Assembly: GCF_000023585.1 (NCBI RefSeq) | Contig: NC_012914.1 | Span: 2,495,001 to 2,559,000 of the forward strand | Reading direction: 5' to 3' | Source: Paenibacillus sp. JDR-2 | GTDB lineage: Bacteria > Bacillota > Bacilli > Paenibacillales > Paenibacillaceae | Length of the DNA: 64,000 nucleotides | Shown here: positions 7,373-18,300 of the stretch, piece after piece | Numbering within the stretch: position 1 is the stretch's first letter | Layout: each line of letters begins with the position of its first letter | Position numbers and translations under genes: made by a program | Notes under the pieces: generated by a model | What the model was told of the DNA's origin: nothing | Databases searched by the model: none | The model's input: the letters and a program-made list of their open reading frames with translations, nothing else

Positions 7373-8455
7373 GTGAGAGTAATGACTTTGTCCGGCAATC
7401 GGGTACCCGAACGCCCGTTAAAGCTCATGCACCGCGTCTATAAATACATATTGCCTGAAGTGAATATCGAGCTGCGCAAGCTGCGCAGGCTGGCCGAGCA
7501 GATCCCGGATCCCGAGCTTCGGCTGCAGGCCCTTCAAAGCATGGACAGCAAGAAGTTTCATTGCCAGGGCGGAGCGATTTACGCCTCTATGAATTTGGAC
7601 GAGCGGTATGTTCTTATCCCGCTAATTGTGGCGCTGCAGACGATCAGCGATTATCTGGACAATCTATGCGACCGCAGTACTTCGCTGGACCCGGATGATT
7701 TCCGTTTGCTCCATCAATCCATGCTGGATGCGGTCGACCCGTCAGCAGTGGTGAAGGATTACTACGCTTTGCGGCAGGAGCGGAACGACGGCGGTTATTT
7801 GCATCATTTGGTAAATTTATGTCAACACTGTGTTTCAATGCTGCCTTCGTATGCTGCGGCACAGCCGTACGTTACGGAGCTTGTTGGCCTGTATACCGAT
7901 CTTCAGGTGTATAAGCACATCCGCAAGGACCTGCGCGAGGAGAGTCTGCTCACTTGGTGGGAGCCGTATGCAGACAGGTATCCCGGATTATATTGGAATG
8001 AATTTGCAGCCGCGACGGGCTCGACGCTTGGCATGTTTATGCTGTTTACTGCGGCGAGCGACAAGACGTTACGTCCGGAAGACGCGGAAGCAATTAAAAA
8101 TATATATTTTCCGCATGTGTGCGGCCTTCATATTATGCTCGATTATTTGATCGATCAGGAAGAAGACCGTGCCGGCGGCGATTTGAATTTCTGTCATTAT
8201 TATGACAGTCAGCAGCAGCTTGTCGAACGGATTGTCACGATTGTCAATAGGGCTAGGGATGATGTGAAAAAGCTCCCGGCAGCCGGCTTTCACCGGCTTA
8301 TTATCGAAGGGCTGTTAGCCCTCTACCTATCCGATCCCAAGGTCCGAACCCAATCGGATGTGCTGGCCGCATCCCGCAAGCTGATGAAGAACAGCCCGCT
8401 TACCCGCCTGTTTTTTTGGGTCAACAGCATTTGGATTCGAAGACAACAGGTTTAG
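7373..8455 (+). CDS. ytpB: DUF2600 family protein, tetraprenyl-beta-curcumene synthase (YtpB) homologue
   Basis: A 360-residue soluble protein of the DUF2600 family. In Bacillus the YtpB member cyclises a C35 isoprenyl diphosphate to tetraprenyl-beta-curcumene, a precursor of sesquarterpenes. Acidic stretches seen here (SDYLDNLCDRST near residue 95 and DYLIDQEEDRAGGD near 260) are in line with metal-diphosphate binding in this unusual terpene synthase class. It starts with GTG at 7373 behind AAGGGGG. A partner squalene-hopene-type cyclase is not in the window, so the end product is unknown. Confidence 0.85.
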   Translation: MRVMTLSGNRVPERPLKLMHRVYKYILPEVNIELRKLRRLAEQIPDPELRLQALQSMDSKKFHCQGGAIYASMNLDERYVLIPLIVALQTISDYLDNLCDRSTSLDPDDFRLLHQSMLDAVDPSAVVKDYYALRQERNDGGYLHHLVNLCQHCVSMLPSYAAAQPYVTELVGLYTDLQVYKHIRKDLREESLLTWWEPYADRYPGLYWNEFAAATGSTLGMFMLFTAASDKTLRPEDAEAIKNIYFPHVCGLHIMLDYLIDQEEDRAGGDLNFCHYYDSQQQLVERIVTIVNRARDDVKKLPAAGFHRLIIEGLLALYLSDPKVRTQSDVLAASRKLMKNSPLTRLFFWVNSIWIRRQQV

Positions 8456-9448
<993 letters not shown>

Positions 9449-9476
9449 GACAAGCTTATATAACAAGAATGCAACC

Positions 9477-9508
9477 CGCCAGAGCAATTGCTGCTCTGGC
9501 GCTTTTTC
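9477..9508 (+). terminator. Intrinsic terminator of pfkA
   Basis: CGCCAGAGCA / TGCTCTGGCG stem followed by T5. Confidence 0.9.
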
Positions 9509-9572
9509 GTTTAAATTGGGTTTACAATGACGTAGTATTCTTCAGAATGACTAGAATGTTGGCAGGAGAGGA

Positions 9573-11342
9573 ATGAAACCAATGAGACAAGAAGAGAAGA
9601 GGCGCAAAGGCGGAGGGAATTGGCGTCCGTTTCTGAAGCTGATGATGGACACCAAACCTTCGAAATGGCTGCTCGGCATTGCGATAGGATTAAGCGTCAT
9701 ATCTACCGTTGTTGGGCTGGCGGTACCGTTATTAACGAAAAATGTAGTGGACAGCTTTTCCATTACCGATATAAGTACTATGCAGATTATTGGGCTATGC
9801 TTGGCTTTTCTTGGGCAGGCCGCGGCTTCCGGGGTATCCATCTATTTGCTGAACCGCGTCGGTCAAAACGTTGTTGCAAGCCTGCGCGACCGGTTATGGA
9901 AGAAGCTGCTGGTATTAACCGTGCCTTATTTCGATAAGCACCGGACAGGGGATACGGTAAGCCGGGTAATCAATGATACTGGGATCGTCAAAGGATTGAT
10001 TACGGAGCATTTGACCGGATTTTTTAACGGATTGATTTCTATCATTGGCGCGGTATCGATCCTTCTGTTCCTGGATTGGAAAATGACGCTGCTAATGCTG
10101 ACCGCCGTGCCGGTTGCGATGCTGATATTTATTCCTGTAGGCCGGAAGATGACGAAAATTTCAAGAGAGCTTCAGGATGAGACGGCGGCCTTTACGACGG
10201 TGCTTGATCAAGCGTTGTCGGAAATCCGATTAGTAAAAGCATCAAATGCAGAAGACTATGAATATAACAACGGCAAGCGTTCCATTGTGAAACTGCTTGG
10301 TCTCGGCATTCGGGAAGGGAAGCTGCAGGCGGTTATTTTCCCGATTATCGGCCTGGTCATGATGGGGATGCTTGTTCTGATTATCGCTTACGGCGGAATG
10401 CGCGTATCGTCAGGGGAGCTGTCGGCCGGCGATTTGGTCGCTTTTATTCTATATTTGATCCAGATCGTGTTCCCGATTAACCAGATTTCGCAATTTTTCA
10501 CGCAAATGCAGAAGGCAATCGGGGCGACGGAGCGTATTATCTCTACCCTGCATTCGGATGAAGAGCCTTTGCGCCAAGGACGCCCCTTGCTTGATGCAAG
10601 GCAGCCAATTGTGGTCGATGATGTCACGTTTGCTTATGGCGAGCAGGATGATGTTCTCCGTCATATTGATTTTACGCTTCAGCCGGGTACGGTGACGGCG
10701 ATTGTTGGCCCAAGCGGCGGCGGGAAAACAACCCTGTTCTCGCTTCTTGAACGGTTTTATCAACCGCAGCAAGGAACGGTCCGTATTGGGCAGGAAGATA
10801 TCTTTGCTCTTTCCCTGCATGATTGGCGCAGCAAGATTGGCTATGTATCGCAGGAAAGTCCGATTATTGCCGGGACGATCCGGGATAATCTGACTTATGG
10901 CACGGGCAGGACAATAACCGATGATGAAATGAAGCTGGCTACGAAAATGGCGTATGCGGACGTCTTTATTGATGAGCTTCCGGGCCGGTATGAGACGCAG
11001 GTTGGCGAGCGAGGCATTAAGCTGTCCGGCGGGCAGCGCCAGCGGATTGCAATCGCAAGGGCAATCCTGCGCGATCCTCAAATTCTGATGTTGGATGAGG
11101 CCACTTCAAGCTTGGACAGCAAATCGGAGATTGTCGTGCAGAGGGCTCTCGACAATCTGATGGTTGGACGTACAACGCTGGTTATTGCGCATCGTTTGTC
11201 AACGGTAGTAGATGCCGATCAGATTTTATTTGTCGAGAAGGGAACGATTACGGGAAGAGGCACGCATGAGCAGCTGCTGCAATCCCATGAGCTGTATCGT
11301 GAATTTGCCAACCAGCAATTACGTCTAGAGAAAATCTCATAA
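9573..11342 (+). CDS. bmrA: Multidrug ABC exporter, BmrA type (half transporter)
   Basis: A fused six-helix permease plus ATPase of 589 residues, the same length as B. subtilis BmrA and with very similar sequence throughout (for example VGLAVPLLTKNVVD and SGGQRQRIAIARAILRDP). The ATPase shows Walker A GPSGGGKTT, Q-loop GYVSQESP, signature LSGGQ, Walker B ILMLDEATSSLD and H-loop IAHRLST. It works as a homodimer exporting drugs or lipids. Ribosome-binding site AGGAGAGG precedes ATG 9573. Eleven to seventeen bases downstream begins an OmpR-type regulator and kinase, which probably control it. Confidence 0.93.
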   Translation: MKPMRQEEKRRKGGGNWRPFLKLMMDTKPSKWLLGIAIGLSVISTVVGLAVPLLTKNVVDSFSITDISTMQIIGLCLAFLGQAAASGVSIYLLNRVGQNVVASLRDRLWKKLLVLTVPYFDKHRTGDTVSRVINDTGIVKGLITEHLTGFFNGLISIIGAVSILLFLDWKMTLLMLTAVPVAMLIFIPVGRKMTKISRELQDETAAFTTVLDQALSEIRLVKASNAEDYEYNNGKRSIVKLLGLGIREGKLQAVIFPIIGLVMMGMLVLIIAYGGMRVSSGELSAGDLVAFILYLIQIVFPINQISQFFTQMQKAIGATERIISTLHSDEEPLRQGRPLLDARQPIVVDDVTFAYGEQDDVLRHIDFTLQPGTVTAIVGPSGGGKTTLFSLLERFYQPQQGTVRIGQEDIFALSLHDWRSKIGYVSQESPIIAGTIRDNLTYGTGRTITDDEMKLATKMAYADVFIDELPGRYETQVGERGIKLSGGQRQRIAIARAILRDPQILMLDEATSSLDSKSEIVVQRALDNLMVGRTTLVIAHRLSTVVDADQILFVEKGTITGRGTHEQLLQSHELYREFANQQLRLEKIS

Positions 11343-11359
11343 AGAAAGGGAGAATGAGC

Positions 11360-12034
11360 ATGGCTTGTATACTGGTCGTTGACGACGATTTGCATATTCG
11401 GGAGTTAATCAGCCATTACTTGAAGGTTGAAGGATTTGAGGTGCTGGAAGCCAGTGACGGGGTAGAGGCGTTGACGATATTGGATTCTGCCAAAGCGGAT
11501 CTCGTCATCATGGATGTGATGATGCCCAACATGGACGGTTGGGAGTTATGCGCCGAGATTCGCGATCATTATGATCTGCCGCGGCTTATGCTGACGGCCA
11601 AAGGGGAAACGGCCCAGAAGCTGAAGGGCTTTGAGCTTGGCGCCGATGATTATCTGGTTAAGCCGTTTGAGCCGCTGGAGTTGATCGCGCGGGTGAAGGC
11701 GCTGCTTAAGCGTTACCGGATCGCGTCTTCGCAGACGGTTCAAGCGGGGGATCTTATTCTTGATCGGAAGACCTATGTCGTTCAGGTCAATGGACAGAGC
11801 ATGACGCTTCCGCTCAAGGAATTCGAGCTGCTGTTCAAGCTGGCCAGCTATCCGGGGCAATCGTTCTCGCGAGGACAGCTGATTGAAGAAATATGGGGAT
11901 ATGACTTCGAGGGTAACGAACGGACGCTTGATGTTCATATCAATCGGCTGCGGGAAAGATTCCCGGAGTCGCAGCATACGTTCCGGATCAGTACAATCAG
12001 AGGGTTAGGCTACCGTCTGGAGGTACAAGTGTAA
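11360..12034 (+). CDS. OmpR-family response regulator
   Basis: The receiver domain holds the acidic pair VVDDD, the phosphoacceptor Asp in LVIMDVMMPNMDGWE, the Thr/Ser position MLTAKG and Lys in YLVKPFEP. The C-terminal winged helix (KEFELLFKLASYPGQSFSR ... TLDVHINRLRERF) is of the OmpR/PhoB type. I start at ATG 11360, seven bases after AAAGGGAG; the ATG at 11354 is too close. It is cotranscribed with bmrA and the next kinase, so it may control efflux; the signal is unknown. Confidence 0.93.
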   Translation: MACILVVDDDLHIRELISHYLKVEGFEVLEASDGVEALTILDSAKADLVIMDVMMPNMDGWELCAEIRDHYDLPRLMLTAKGETAQKLKGFELGADDYLVKPFEPLELIARVKALLKRYRIASSQTVQAGDLILDRKTYVVQVNGQSMTLPLKEFELLFKLASYPGQSFSRGQLIEEIWGYDFEGNERTLDVHINRLRERFPESQHTFRISTIRGLGYRLEVQV

Positions 12035-12037
12035 AAT

Positions 12038-13111
12038 ATGAGAGATAAGCTGAAGCTTGTACTTAAAGTTATCGTAAAGATTGGCCAATTCAGCCTCATG
12101 CTTTCATTTGTTACGGCATGCTGGACTGCCGTTTATTTTTTTAGCCATTGGTTATATAACCATATCGATTGGACTCCTCATCATTATGTTGCTCAATTGT
12201 TGAATCTGCTGGGCGGTTTCTTTTTAATGGGGCTTGTAATCCAGTTGATTGGCTTTTTGTTTTTTCACAAAAGACAGAAGGAATTTACGAATTCGATGAG
12301 AGACACGCTTAGACGGATTGCGCAAGGCGATTTCAAGGTGCGTCTAAACTTTGGCAAGATGGATCGTAGATACATGGAGATTCTTGACGAGATTAACCTG
12401 ATGGCGGACGGTCTCGAGAAGCTGGAGGAGCTTCGGCAGGAGTTCATTTCTGACGTATCGCATGAAATCCAGACACCGCTTACCTCCATCAGCGGTTTTG
12501 CGCGTGCGCTGCAGAATCAGTCGATTGATTCTGACACCAGGATGAAATATTTACGTATTATCGAAGGTGAAAGCTCCAGGCTGTCCAAGCTTAGCGAGAA
12601 TCTGCTCCGGCTTGCTTCGCTTGATTCGGAGAAGCATCCCTTCGAACCCAAGCGTTACCGGCTGGACCGACAGCTCGGAACGCTTATTCTTTCATGTGAA
12701 CCGCAATGGACGGGGAAATCCATTGAACTTAATGCGGATCTGGACGATGTTTACGTGGAAGCCGATGAAGATCTGCTTAGTCAGGTCTGGATTAATCTAA
12801 TCAGCAACAGCATCAAGTTTACGCCGGAAGACGGTCAGATCGATGTTACATTAAGGCAAAAAGGGAACCAGGTGGAATTCCGGATCAAGGATAACGGAAT
12901 TGGCATTGCCGCCGATCAGCATGAGCTTATTTTTGATCGCTTTTTCAAATCAGACAAGGCAAGAAGCCGCAAGGTTGGGGGAAGCGGGCTTGGGCTGTCG
13001 CTGGTGAAAAAAATCGTGGAGATGCATCATGGCTCCGTTGTTGTGGAAAGCGAGCTTGGCCATGGCTCTGTCTTTATCGTAACGCTGCCTGCGGTGACGG
13101 GCCATTTGTAA
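12038..13111 (+). CDS. Sensor histidine kinase (HAMP, HisKA, HATPase)
   Basis: Two membrane helices (residues 12-35 and 48-72) enclose only a very short extracytoplasmic loop, so it is likely an intramembrane-sensing kinase. A HAMP region follows, then the phosphoacceptor box FISDVSHEIQTPLTSI, with Gln in place of the common Arg of HELRTP. The ATPase has the N box (WINLISNSIKFTP), DNGIGIAAD, FDRFFKSD and GGSGLGLSLVKKI. It begins three bases after the regulator's stop. A short loop kinase next to an ABC exporter is typical of envelope-stress or drug sensing, but the ligand is unknown. Confidence 0.92.
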   Translation: MRDKLKLVLKVIVKIGQFSLMLSFVTACWTAVYFFSHWLYNHIDWTPHHYVAQLLNLLGGFFLMGLVIQLIGFLFFHKRQKEFTNSMRDTLRRIAQGDFKVRLNFGKMDRRYMEILDEINLMADGLEKLEELRQEFISDVSHEIQTPLTSISGFARALQNQSIDSDTRMKYLRIIEGESSRLSKLSENLLRLASLDSEKHPFEPKRYRLDRQLGTLILSCEPQWTGKSIELNADLDDVYVEADEDLLSQVWINLISNSIKFTPEDGQIDVTLRQKGNQVEFRIKDNGIGIAADQHELIFDRFFKSDKARSRKVGGSGLGLSLVKKIVEMHHGSVVVESELGHGSVFIVTLPAVTGHL

Positions 13112-13161
13112 GAACTTTGTAAGAAATGCTTTCGAGTTCGTTTAGAATTCACGGTTATGAT
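13105..13161 (+). promoter_or_regulatory. Tandem direct repeat and activator-type promoter for the second two-component/RND operon
   Basis: TTTGTAAGAA occurs twice (13105-13114, 13116-13125) with an 11-bp period, the geometry of OmpR/PhoB-family binding sites. A TATGAT box at 13156-13161 has no good -35 at the proper distance, as expected for an activated promoter. The first repeat overlaps the stop codon of the preceding kinase. Confidence 0.5.
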
Positions 13162-13202
13162 AAACGATAGATTCAAAACTTCCGCAGTCAGGGTGAGTAC
13201 GA

Positions 13203-14684
13203 TTGTCCATTCGAGTGAAGCTGTACATGTCGTATTTGGCCATGGTTTTTCTGCCGATGGTCCTGATCTTGGGATTTGTCGTGTTTGTGCTTTATGCCGG
13301 AGGCATGCAGGATTTGAGGGAATACTTCCGCGTGGAGAAGGAGGAGAAGACGAACCAGTCCCTTATTTACGGTGAATTGAAATACGTTCTCGAGAATGAT
13401 ACCGACAAGCTTTCGTCCCCTGCTTATACGGATAAGCTTCAGCGAAGGCTGGCTGATCAATGGGCGGGTCTAATTATGGCGAAGGACGGAATCGTAACGG
13501 AGGTTCCGGTATTTTTGAAGGAACTATCCCCGCATGAGGATTGGCAAGGTTTGTTTGACGAATCGCCGGATACGGTATCTTTCAGAGCATTCAAGTTTCA
13601 AATCAACGAAATCGCTTTTCGCTATCCGGACGGACATAACGGTCAGATGCTGCTGCTTCGCCGATATGATGTGGTACCGCCGCTTTGGAGGCCTATTGGG
13701 ACATTGATCTTTATCGCGTTTATCGGCTTGTCGAGCCTGATTCTGACCTATTATGTTTCCCGCAGCATCATTCGGCCGGTTCATGCGCTGAAGACGGCTG
13801 CCCTGCAGATCAAAGACGGCGATTTATCGCAAAAGGTGGTTGTCAAGAGCAAAGGGGAAGTCGGCCAGCTCGCTGCCGCCTTCGAGGCGATGAGGATTCA
13901 ACTCAAGCAGTCCATCGATCAAAGCTTGCAGTACGAGGAAAACCGGAAGCAGCTGTTGTCCCATATCTCGCATGATTTGAAGACGCCTATCTCCGCGATT
14001 AAAGGCTACGTGGAAGGCATTATGGACGGCATCGCCAACACGGATGAGAAGCGCCAGCGCTATATGGAGACCATTTATCACAAGGCTAACGACATGGATC
14101 AATTGATTGACGAATTATTTTTGTTTTCCAAGCTGGATTTGCACAAGGTAGCCTTTGATTATAAAACGATCGATTCGGTCAAATATTTAGAGCATTATCT
14201 GGAGGAGCAGCGGTTTGATCTTGAAAAGTCGGGCGTGCAGCTCAGCTTCGAGGCACCTCCTGGCGTGCAGCTGCTTATTGCGGCCGATCCGGACAAGCTT
14301 GGCCGGGTGCTGACGAATATTTTGAACAATAGCGAGAAGTATATGGGCCAGCTTCCGGAATCCGCGGACAAGAGGGTGACGGTCTCGGTTCGGGAGAAAG
14401 GAAGCGATGTGCTCGTTGCAGTCGAGGATACGGGACCCGGGATCGAAAAGGAAGATCTTCCGTATATTTTCGACCGGTTTTACCGGGCGGAACAGTCCAG
14501 GAACTCCGAGACGGGTGGAAGCGGGCTAGGTCTTGCAATCGTCAAACAAATTATCGAAGGGCATGGCGGTACGGTCTGGGCGGAAAATGTAGCAGGCGGC
14601 GGAGCAAGATTCTGCTTCCTTCTGCCCAGAGCGGAGCCGGTTAGAACGGTGGTGATAGAGCATGAAGAGCATACTAATCATTGA
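13203..14684 (+). CDS. Sensor histidine kinase with an extracytoplasmic domain
   Basis: A kinase of 493 residues beginning with TTG 13203 behind AGGGTGAG. Helices at about residues 7-30 and 168-188 bracket a 130-residue outside domain. A HAMP domain follows (SRSIIRPVHALKTAALQIKDGDLSQKV), then the H box LLSHISHDLKTPISAIKGYVEG and an ATPase with NILNNSEKY, VEDTGPGIEKEDLPYIFDRFYRAE and GGSGLGLAIVKQI. The domain order matches bacitracin/antibiotic-type or PhoR-like kinases. It overlaps the following regulator by 23 bases, so the two are translated together. Confidence 0.92.
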   Translation: MSIRVKLYMSYLAMVFLPMVLILGFVVFVLYAGGMQDLREYFRVEKEEKTNQSLIYGELKYVLENDTDKLSSPAYTDKLQRRLADQWAGLIMAKDGIVTEVPVFLKELSPHEDWQGLFDESPDTVSFRAFKFQINEIAFRYPDGHNGQMLLLRRYDVVPPLWRPIGTLIFIAFIGLSSLILTYYVSRSIIRPVHALKTAALQIKDGDLSQKVVVKSKGEVGQLAAAFEAMRIQLKQSIDQSLQYEENRKQLLSHISHDLKTPISAIKGYVEGIMDGIANTDEKRQRYMETIYHKANDMDQLIDELFLFSKLDLHKVAFDYKTIDSVKYLEHYLEEQRFDLEKSGVQLSFEAPPGVQLLIAADPDKLGRVLTNILNNSEKYMGQLPESADKRVTVSVREKGSDVLVAVEDTGPGIEKEDLPYIFDRFYRAEQSRNSETGGSGLGLAIVKQIIEGHGGTVWAENVAGGGARFCFLLPRAEPVRTVVIEHEEHTNH

Positions 14685-15351
14685 AGATGAGAAGGCCATT
14701 GCCGAGCTGGAGCGGGATTACCTGGAGAGCCACGGTTTTGCCGTCGAGATTGAAGGACGCGGGGATATCGGGCTGCAGAAGGCATTAGGCGGCTCCTATG
14801 ATCTGATCATTCTGGATGTCATGCTGCCGAAGCTGGACGGGTTCGAAATCTGCCGCCAGATCAGGCAGACGAAGAATGTGCCGGTGCTGTTGGTAACGGC
14901 GAAGAAGGAAGATATCGATAAGATAAGAGGACTGGGTCTTGGCGCGGATGATTACATGACGAAGCCGTTTAGTCCAAGCGAGCTGGTGGCAAGGGTAAAG
15001 GCGCATTTAGCCAGATATGAGCGGTTGACTGCCGAGCGTGGCGAGAGCCATGAACAGATCGGGATCCGGGGTCTTTTAATCGATGTAACTTCCAGAAGGG
15101 TTACGATTCATGACCGGGAGGCCATGCTGACCTCCAAGGAATACGATCTGCTGCTGCTCCTCGCCTCCCATCCTAACCGGGTTTTTGAGAAGGAGGAGCT
15201 GTTTGAGCGGATATGGGGTCTTGACTCAAACGGCGACGCAGCTACGGTAACGGTTCACATTCGGAGGCTGCGTGAAAAAATCGAACATGATCCGTCGAAC
15301 CCGCAATATATCGAGACGATATGGGGCGTCGGATACCGGTTCAAAGTGTAA
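14662..15351 (+). CDS. OmpR-family response regulator
   Basis: Receiver domain with IIEDE, phosphoacceptor Asp in LIILDVMLPKLDGFEIC, LLVTAKKED and DDYMTKPFSPSELVARVKA, followed by a winged-helix DNA-binding domain (TSKEYDLLLLLASHPNRVF ... TVTVHIRRLREKIE). The gene starts inside the end of the kinase gene and ends 30 bp before the RND pump. The pair most likely controls the pump, possibly through the direct repeat at 13105-13125. Confidence 0.93.
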   Translation: MKSILIIEDEKAIAELERDYLESHGFAVEIEGRGDIGLQKALGGSYDLIILDVMLPKLDGFEICRQIRQTKNVPVLLVTAKKEDIDKIRGLGLGADDYMTKPFSPSELVARVKAHLARYERLTAERGESHEQIGIRGLLIDVTSRRVTIHDREAMLTSKEYDLLLLLASHPNRVFEKEELFERIWGLDSNGDAATVTVHIRRLREKIEHDPSNPQYIETIWGVGYRFKV

Positions 15352-15381
15352 GAGCAGATAATAGAGAAGGAGTGGGAAGGT

Positions 15382-18300
15382 TTGAAAAGCATTATCAAGT
15401 TTTCGTTGAATAACAAATTTGCTTTATGGATCATGACGGTTATCGTTCTGTTCGCGGGCCTGTACTCCGGCCTGAACATGAAGATGGAGACGCTGCCGGA
15501 TATCACAATTCCGATTGTGAGCGTCTCAACGGTTCTTCCCGGCGCTGCGCCTGAAGAGGTAATGGAGAAAGTAACCAAGCCAATCGAGCAGCGGACACGG
15601 AATATGGAGGGAGTAGACAGCGTAAGTTCCACTTCCTACGAAAATGCTTCATCGATCATTATTCAATATAAATACGGTACGAATATGGAAAAGGCGGAAA
15701 CCGAGGTTAAAAGCCTGCTCGCCGACATTAAGCTGCCGGAAGGAACGCAAGATCCGAGCGTATCCCGTATCAGCCTTAACGCTTTTCCGGTAATCTCGCT
15801 CAGCATCGCTGACGACAGTCAAAGTCTGGAACAGCTCTCCGCATTGGTGGAAGGAACTATTTTGCCGGAGCTGCAAGGTGTGAGCGGTGTAGCCGATGTG
15901 CAGGTTTCCGGTCAGAACGTGAAAGAGGGGCAACTCGAATTTGATCAGGCGAAGCTTGCTCAGTATGGCTTGACGGAAGATGCAGTTAAAGGCATCATTC
16001 AAGCTTCTGCAATGAAAGCTCCACTCGGCATCTTTGAATTCGGCGACTCCGAGAAAGCCGTTGTCGTAGATGGTAATGTGACTACGGAAGAAGATTTGAA
16101 AAACCTTGTTCTTATGCCGAACGTTAAGCTTAGCGATGTGGCGAAAGTGACAGTGGAAGGCAAGGCTGAATCCGTATCCCGTACGAACGGAAAAGATTCG
16201 ATCGGGATTAACATTGTAAAATCAGCTGATGCCAATACGGTAGATGTTGTTAACAATGTGAAAGACGCAATCAAGAAGATCCAGGAAAACAACGACGGTC
16301 TGACCATTGTCACTACTCTGGATCAAGGCAAGCCGATTGAGAAATCGGTAGAAACGATGATTACTAAAGCGGTTATTGGTGCTTTGTTCGCGGTACTTAT
16401 TATCATGATCTTCCTGCGCGACATCCGTTCCACGATTATTGCTGTCGTGTCGATTCCGTTGTCGATTCTGATTGCGCTGCTCTTGCTCAGCCAGATGGAT
16501 ATTACGCTTAATATTATGACGCTTGGCGCGATGACGATAGCGATAGGACGGGTTATTGACGACTCGATTGTCGTTATAGAGAACGTGTACCGGCGAATGG
16601 CGCTTAAGGGCGAGGTACTGAAAGGGAAAGAACTCATTCTGGCAGCTACAAGCGAGATGTTCGTTCCGATTATGTCTTCTACTCTCGTCACGATTGCCGT
16701 ATTCCTGCCGATGGCGTTCGTATCGGGCATGGTTGGCGAAATCTTTACACCGTTTGCTTTGACGGTTGTATTCGCTTTGCTTGCTTCCTTGCTTGTTGCG
16801 ATTACCGTTGTACCGATGCTTGCTCACATGATGTTTAAGAAAGGCATCAAAGCCGGCAAAGCTGTCGATCATGACAAGCATGGACGTCTGGCTAACTGGT
16901 ACAAAGGCGCGTTAACTTGGTCCCTGAATCATAAGTGGATTACATCGATTATTGCGATTGTTCTGCTTGTAGGCAGTATTTGTCTTACACCGCTTATTGG
17001 TATGAGTTTCCTGCCGGGCGATGAGCAGAAATCCATGATTGTGACTTATAACCCTGCTCCAGGCGAGACTAAAGAGCAGGTTGAAGCGATGGCTCTGAAG
17101 GCTGAAGAGGAATTGATGAAGCGCGAAGGCATCGATATCGTGCAATACGCGGTTGGCGGTTCTAATCCGTTTAGCCCCGCTGCTTCGAAGCAAGCTTTGT
17201 TCAACTTGACTTACGATGAAGGCATGAAAAACTTTGCTGACGAGAAGGAAAAAGTAGTTCCGCTTCTTCAAACGCTGGGCGGCAAAGGGGAATGGAAAGA
17301 GCAAGACTTCGGCGGTGGCGGCAGTGTAGGCGGCTCAACCATCTCCATGGTTGTCTATGGTCCAGATATGGATTCGCTCGATCCAGTCGTAAACGACTTG
17401 ATGGCGAAGCTGAAAGGCAATAAGGATTTGGAGAAAGTCGATTCCAGCCTTGCCGAACGTTATGATCAATACCGTCTTGTAGCGGATCAATCGAAGCTGA
17501 GCCAATATGGACTGTCTGCTGGTCAGGTTGCTATGGCGCTTAGCCCGGTTCGAGATAATCCGGTGCTGACTACAATTAAAAAAGATAATGCAGATGTGAA
17601 CGTGTACGTTAAGGTTGATGCGAAGACGTACAAAGATAAATCCGATCTTGAGAATGTAACCATTAAGTCGCCTGTTACAGGTGCTGAGGTAGCACTGAAG
17701 GATGTGGTTACGATCGAAGAAGGCAAGTCGCCGAATACGATTACCCGCCTTGACGACCGTATTAATGCTGAAGTAACGGCAGATGTAGTCTCGTCCAATG
17801 TTGCGGCCGTATCGAGCGACCTGCAAAAAATGATTGATGAAATGAAACTGCCTGCCGGCGTTGATATCAAAATCGGCGGCGTAACGGAGGATATGCAAGA
17901 ATCGTTTATGCAGCTTGGACTTGCAATGCTTGCTGCAATCGCTGTAGTTTACCTCGTTCTCGTAATCACGTTTGGCGGTGCGCTTACGCCATTTGCAATC
18001 CTGTTCTCGCTGCCATTCACCGTTATCGGGGCACTGGTTGGCTTGTATATCGCAGGAGAAACGATCAGTGTTACCGCAATGATCGGTATGCTGATGCTTA
18101 TTGGTATCGTCGTAACGAACGCGATTGTTCTCGTCGACCGGGTTATTCATAAACAAAAAGAGGGATTGTCGGTTCGCGAAGCCTTGCTGGAAGCAGCAGG
18201 AACTCGTCTGCGCCCAATTCTGATGACTGCAATTGCTACGGTAGGCGCGCTCTTGCCGTTGGCACTTGGTTTCGAATCAGGCGGTCTGATTTCCAAAGGG